This document shows positions 63,556 through 64,000 of a stretch of 64,000 nucleotides of DNA, one piece after another. The notes below the pieces were generated by a model. That model saw nothing but the letters and a program-made list of their open reading frames with translations. It was not told the origin of the DNA and did not search any database. Position 1 is the stretch's first letter. Each line of letters opens with the position of its first letter. The position numbers and the translations under genes were made by a program. Origin of the DNA: Haliotis asinina (taxonomy: Eukaryota; Mollusca; Gastropoda; Lepetellida; Haliotidae); assembly GCF_037392515.1 (NCBI RefSeq), contig NC_090283.1, positions 15,058,501 to 15,122,500 on the forward strand. The letters run 5' to 3'.

Positions 63556-64000
63556 TAAAATAACAAACAAACAGATACAAGGAAATGTGGAAATAGATCA
63601 AGGTCTTTTACAGTCTTTTTAAACAACAATCTTGCGCTGAAATGTGTCATGCTGGCAAGAAGCACGGTTGCCTAGGCCGAACTAAATACGTCTTCCAGTC
63701 TCCCCTGTAACACGTTATACTGAAATGTGTTCTTCAACCGAGCACTTACTAGATCCACTTAGATATGGCTTGGCTCCAGTATGAAGACAACTGACAGGTA
63801 TAACCTGTACCCCTTGGGGAGACAAAACGGATAAACTGTTTGGATGGTACTGGAAACGATTAGGAGAACTTTCATACCTTCTGTTGAGACAAATTTTGTT
63901 TTGTCAGGGTACAAAGTTTATTAATTCGGTCAACGTCATTGTTTAACTTCTTGTTTTTTATCTGTTTCTATTCATTTGTAAATGGATCTATGCATTATTA
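63556..64000. other. No gene seen
   Basis: Nothing recognised up to the window edge. Confidence 0.4.

Overview
This is a eukaryotic, gene-poor, AT-rich stretch from a marine gastropod, almost certainly an abalone (Haliotis). The strongest clue is a dispersed SINE-like repeat whose tail reads GAGTGAGTGAGTTTAGTTTT and then ACGCCGCACTCAGCAATATT. I recognise it from memory of abalone genomic sequence, and more than twenty whole or partial copies occur here on both strands. No rRNA, functional tRNA, CRISPR array or bacterial-style operon is visible. Gene content comes from split exons with good splice sites and matching phases; most long open frames are chance or repeat-derived. || Two host genes can be assembled in part. 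(1) Plus strand, 17056-21905: five exons, all joined in phase 1, encode a C-type lectin-like domain, a PAN/apple-like domain, a Ser/Thr-rich stalk made of 7-residue repeats, and a transmembrane exon with a short tail. It looks like a gastropod cell-surface receptor; its signal-peptide exon was not found. (2) Minus strand, 39045 down to 32689: a signal peptide plus TSP1 exon, a second TSP1 exon, an LDL-receptor class A exon and a short hydrophobic last exon, again all phase 1. Joined, they give an unbroken frame of 229 residues for a secreted or GPI-anchored protein. || The rest is mobile DNA, fossils and satellites. 1-345: start of a DIRS-like element. 1689-2340: LINE RNase H end. 4.1-5.9 kb: degenerate 20-bp minisatellite. 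8.1-9.5 kb: element with inverted ends holding its own hairpin and tandem repeats. 9.5-13.9 kb: broken Ty3-like LTR element split by a Tc1/mariner-like transposon with only two stops. 14.28-16.0 kb: probable Polinton-family capsid fossil. 16.2 kb: near-perfect 80-bp-arm hairpin. 24-25 kb: second Tc1-like pseudogene. 25.3-26.0 kb: solo LTR. 27.5-28.6, 34.4-36 and 41-43 kb: clusters of two SINE families that share a tail. 33.3-34.2 kb: GAGT-rich DNA. 39.3-39.9 and 50.8-51.2 kb: the same ~34-bp minisatellite at two sites. 49.2-50.7 kb: 79-bp array. 54.1-55.3 kb: 20-bp and 67-bp arrays. 56 kb: LINE reverse-transcriptase remnant. || Apart from the two receptor-like genes I see no genes working together. 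No conservation or expression data were available, so exon calls rest on domain motifs, splice consensus and phase agreement.
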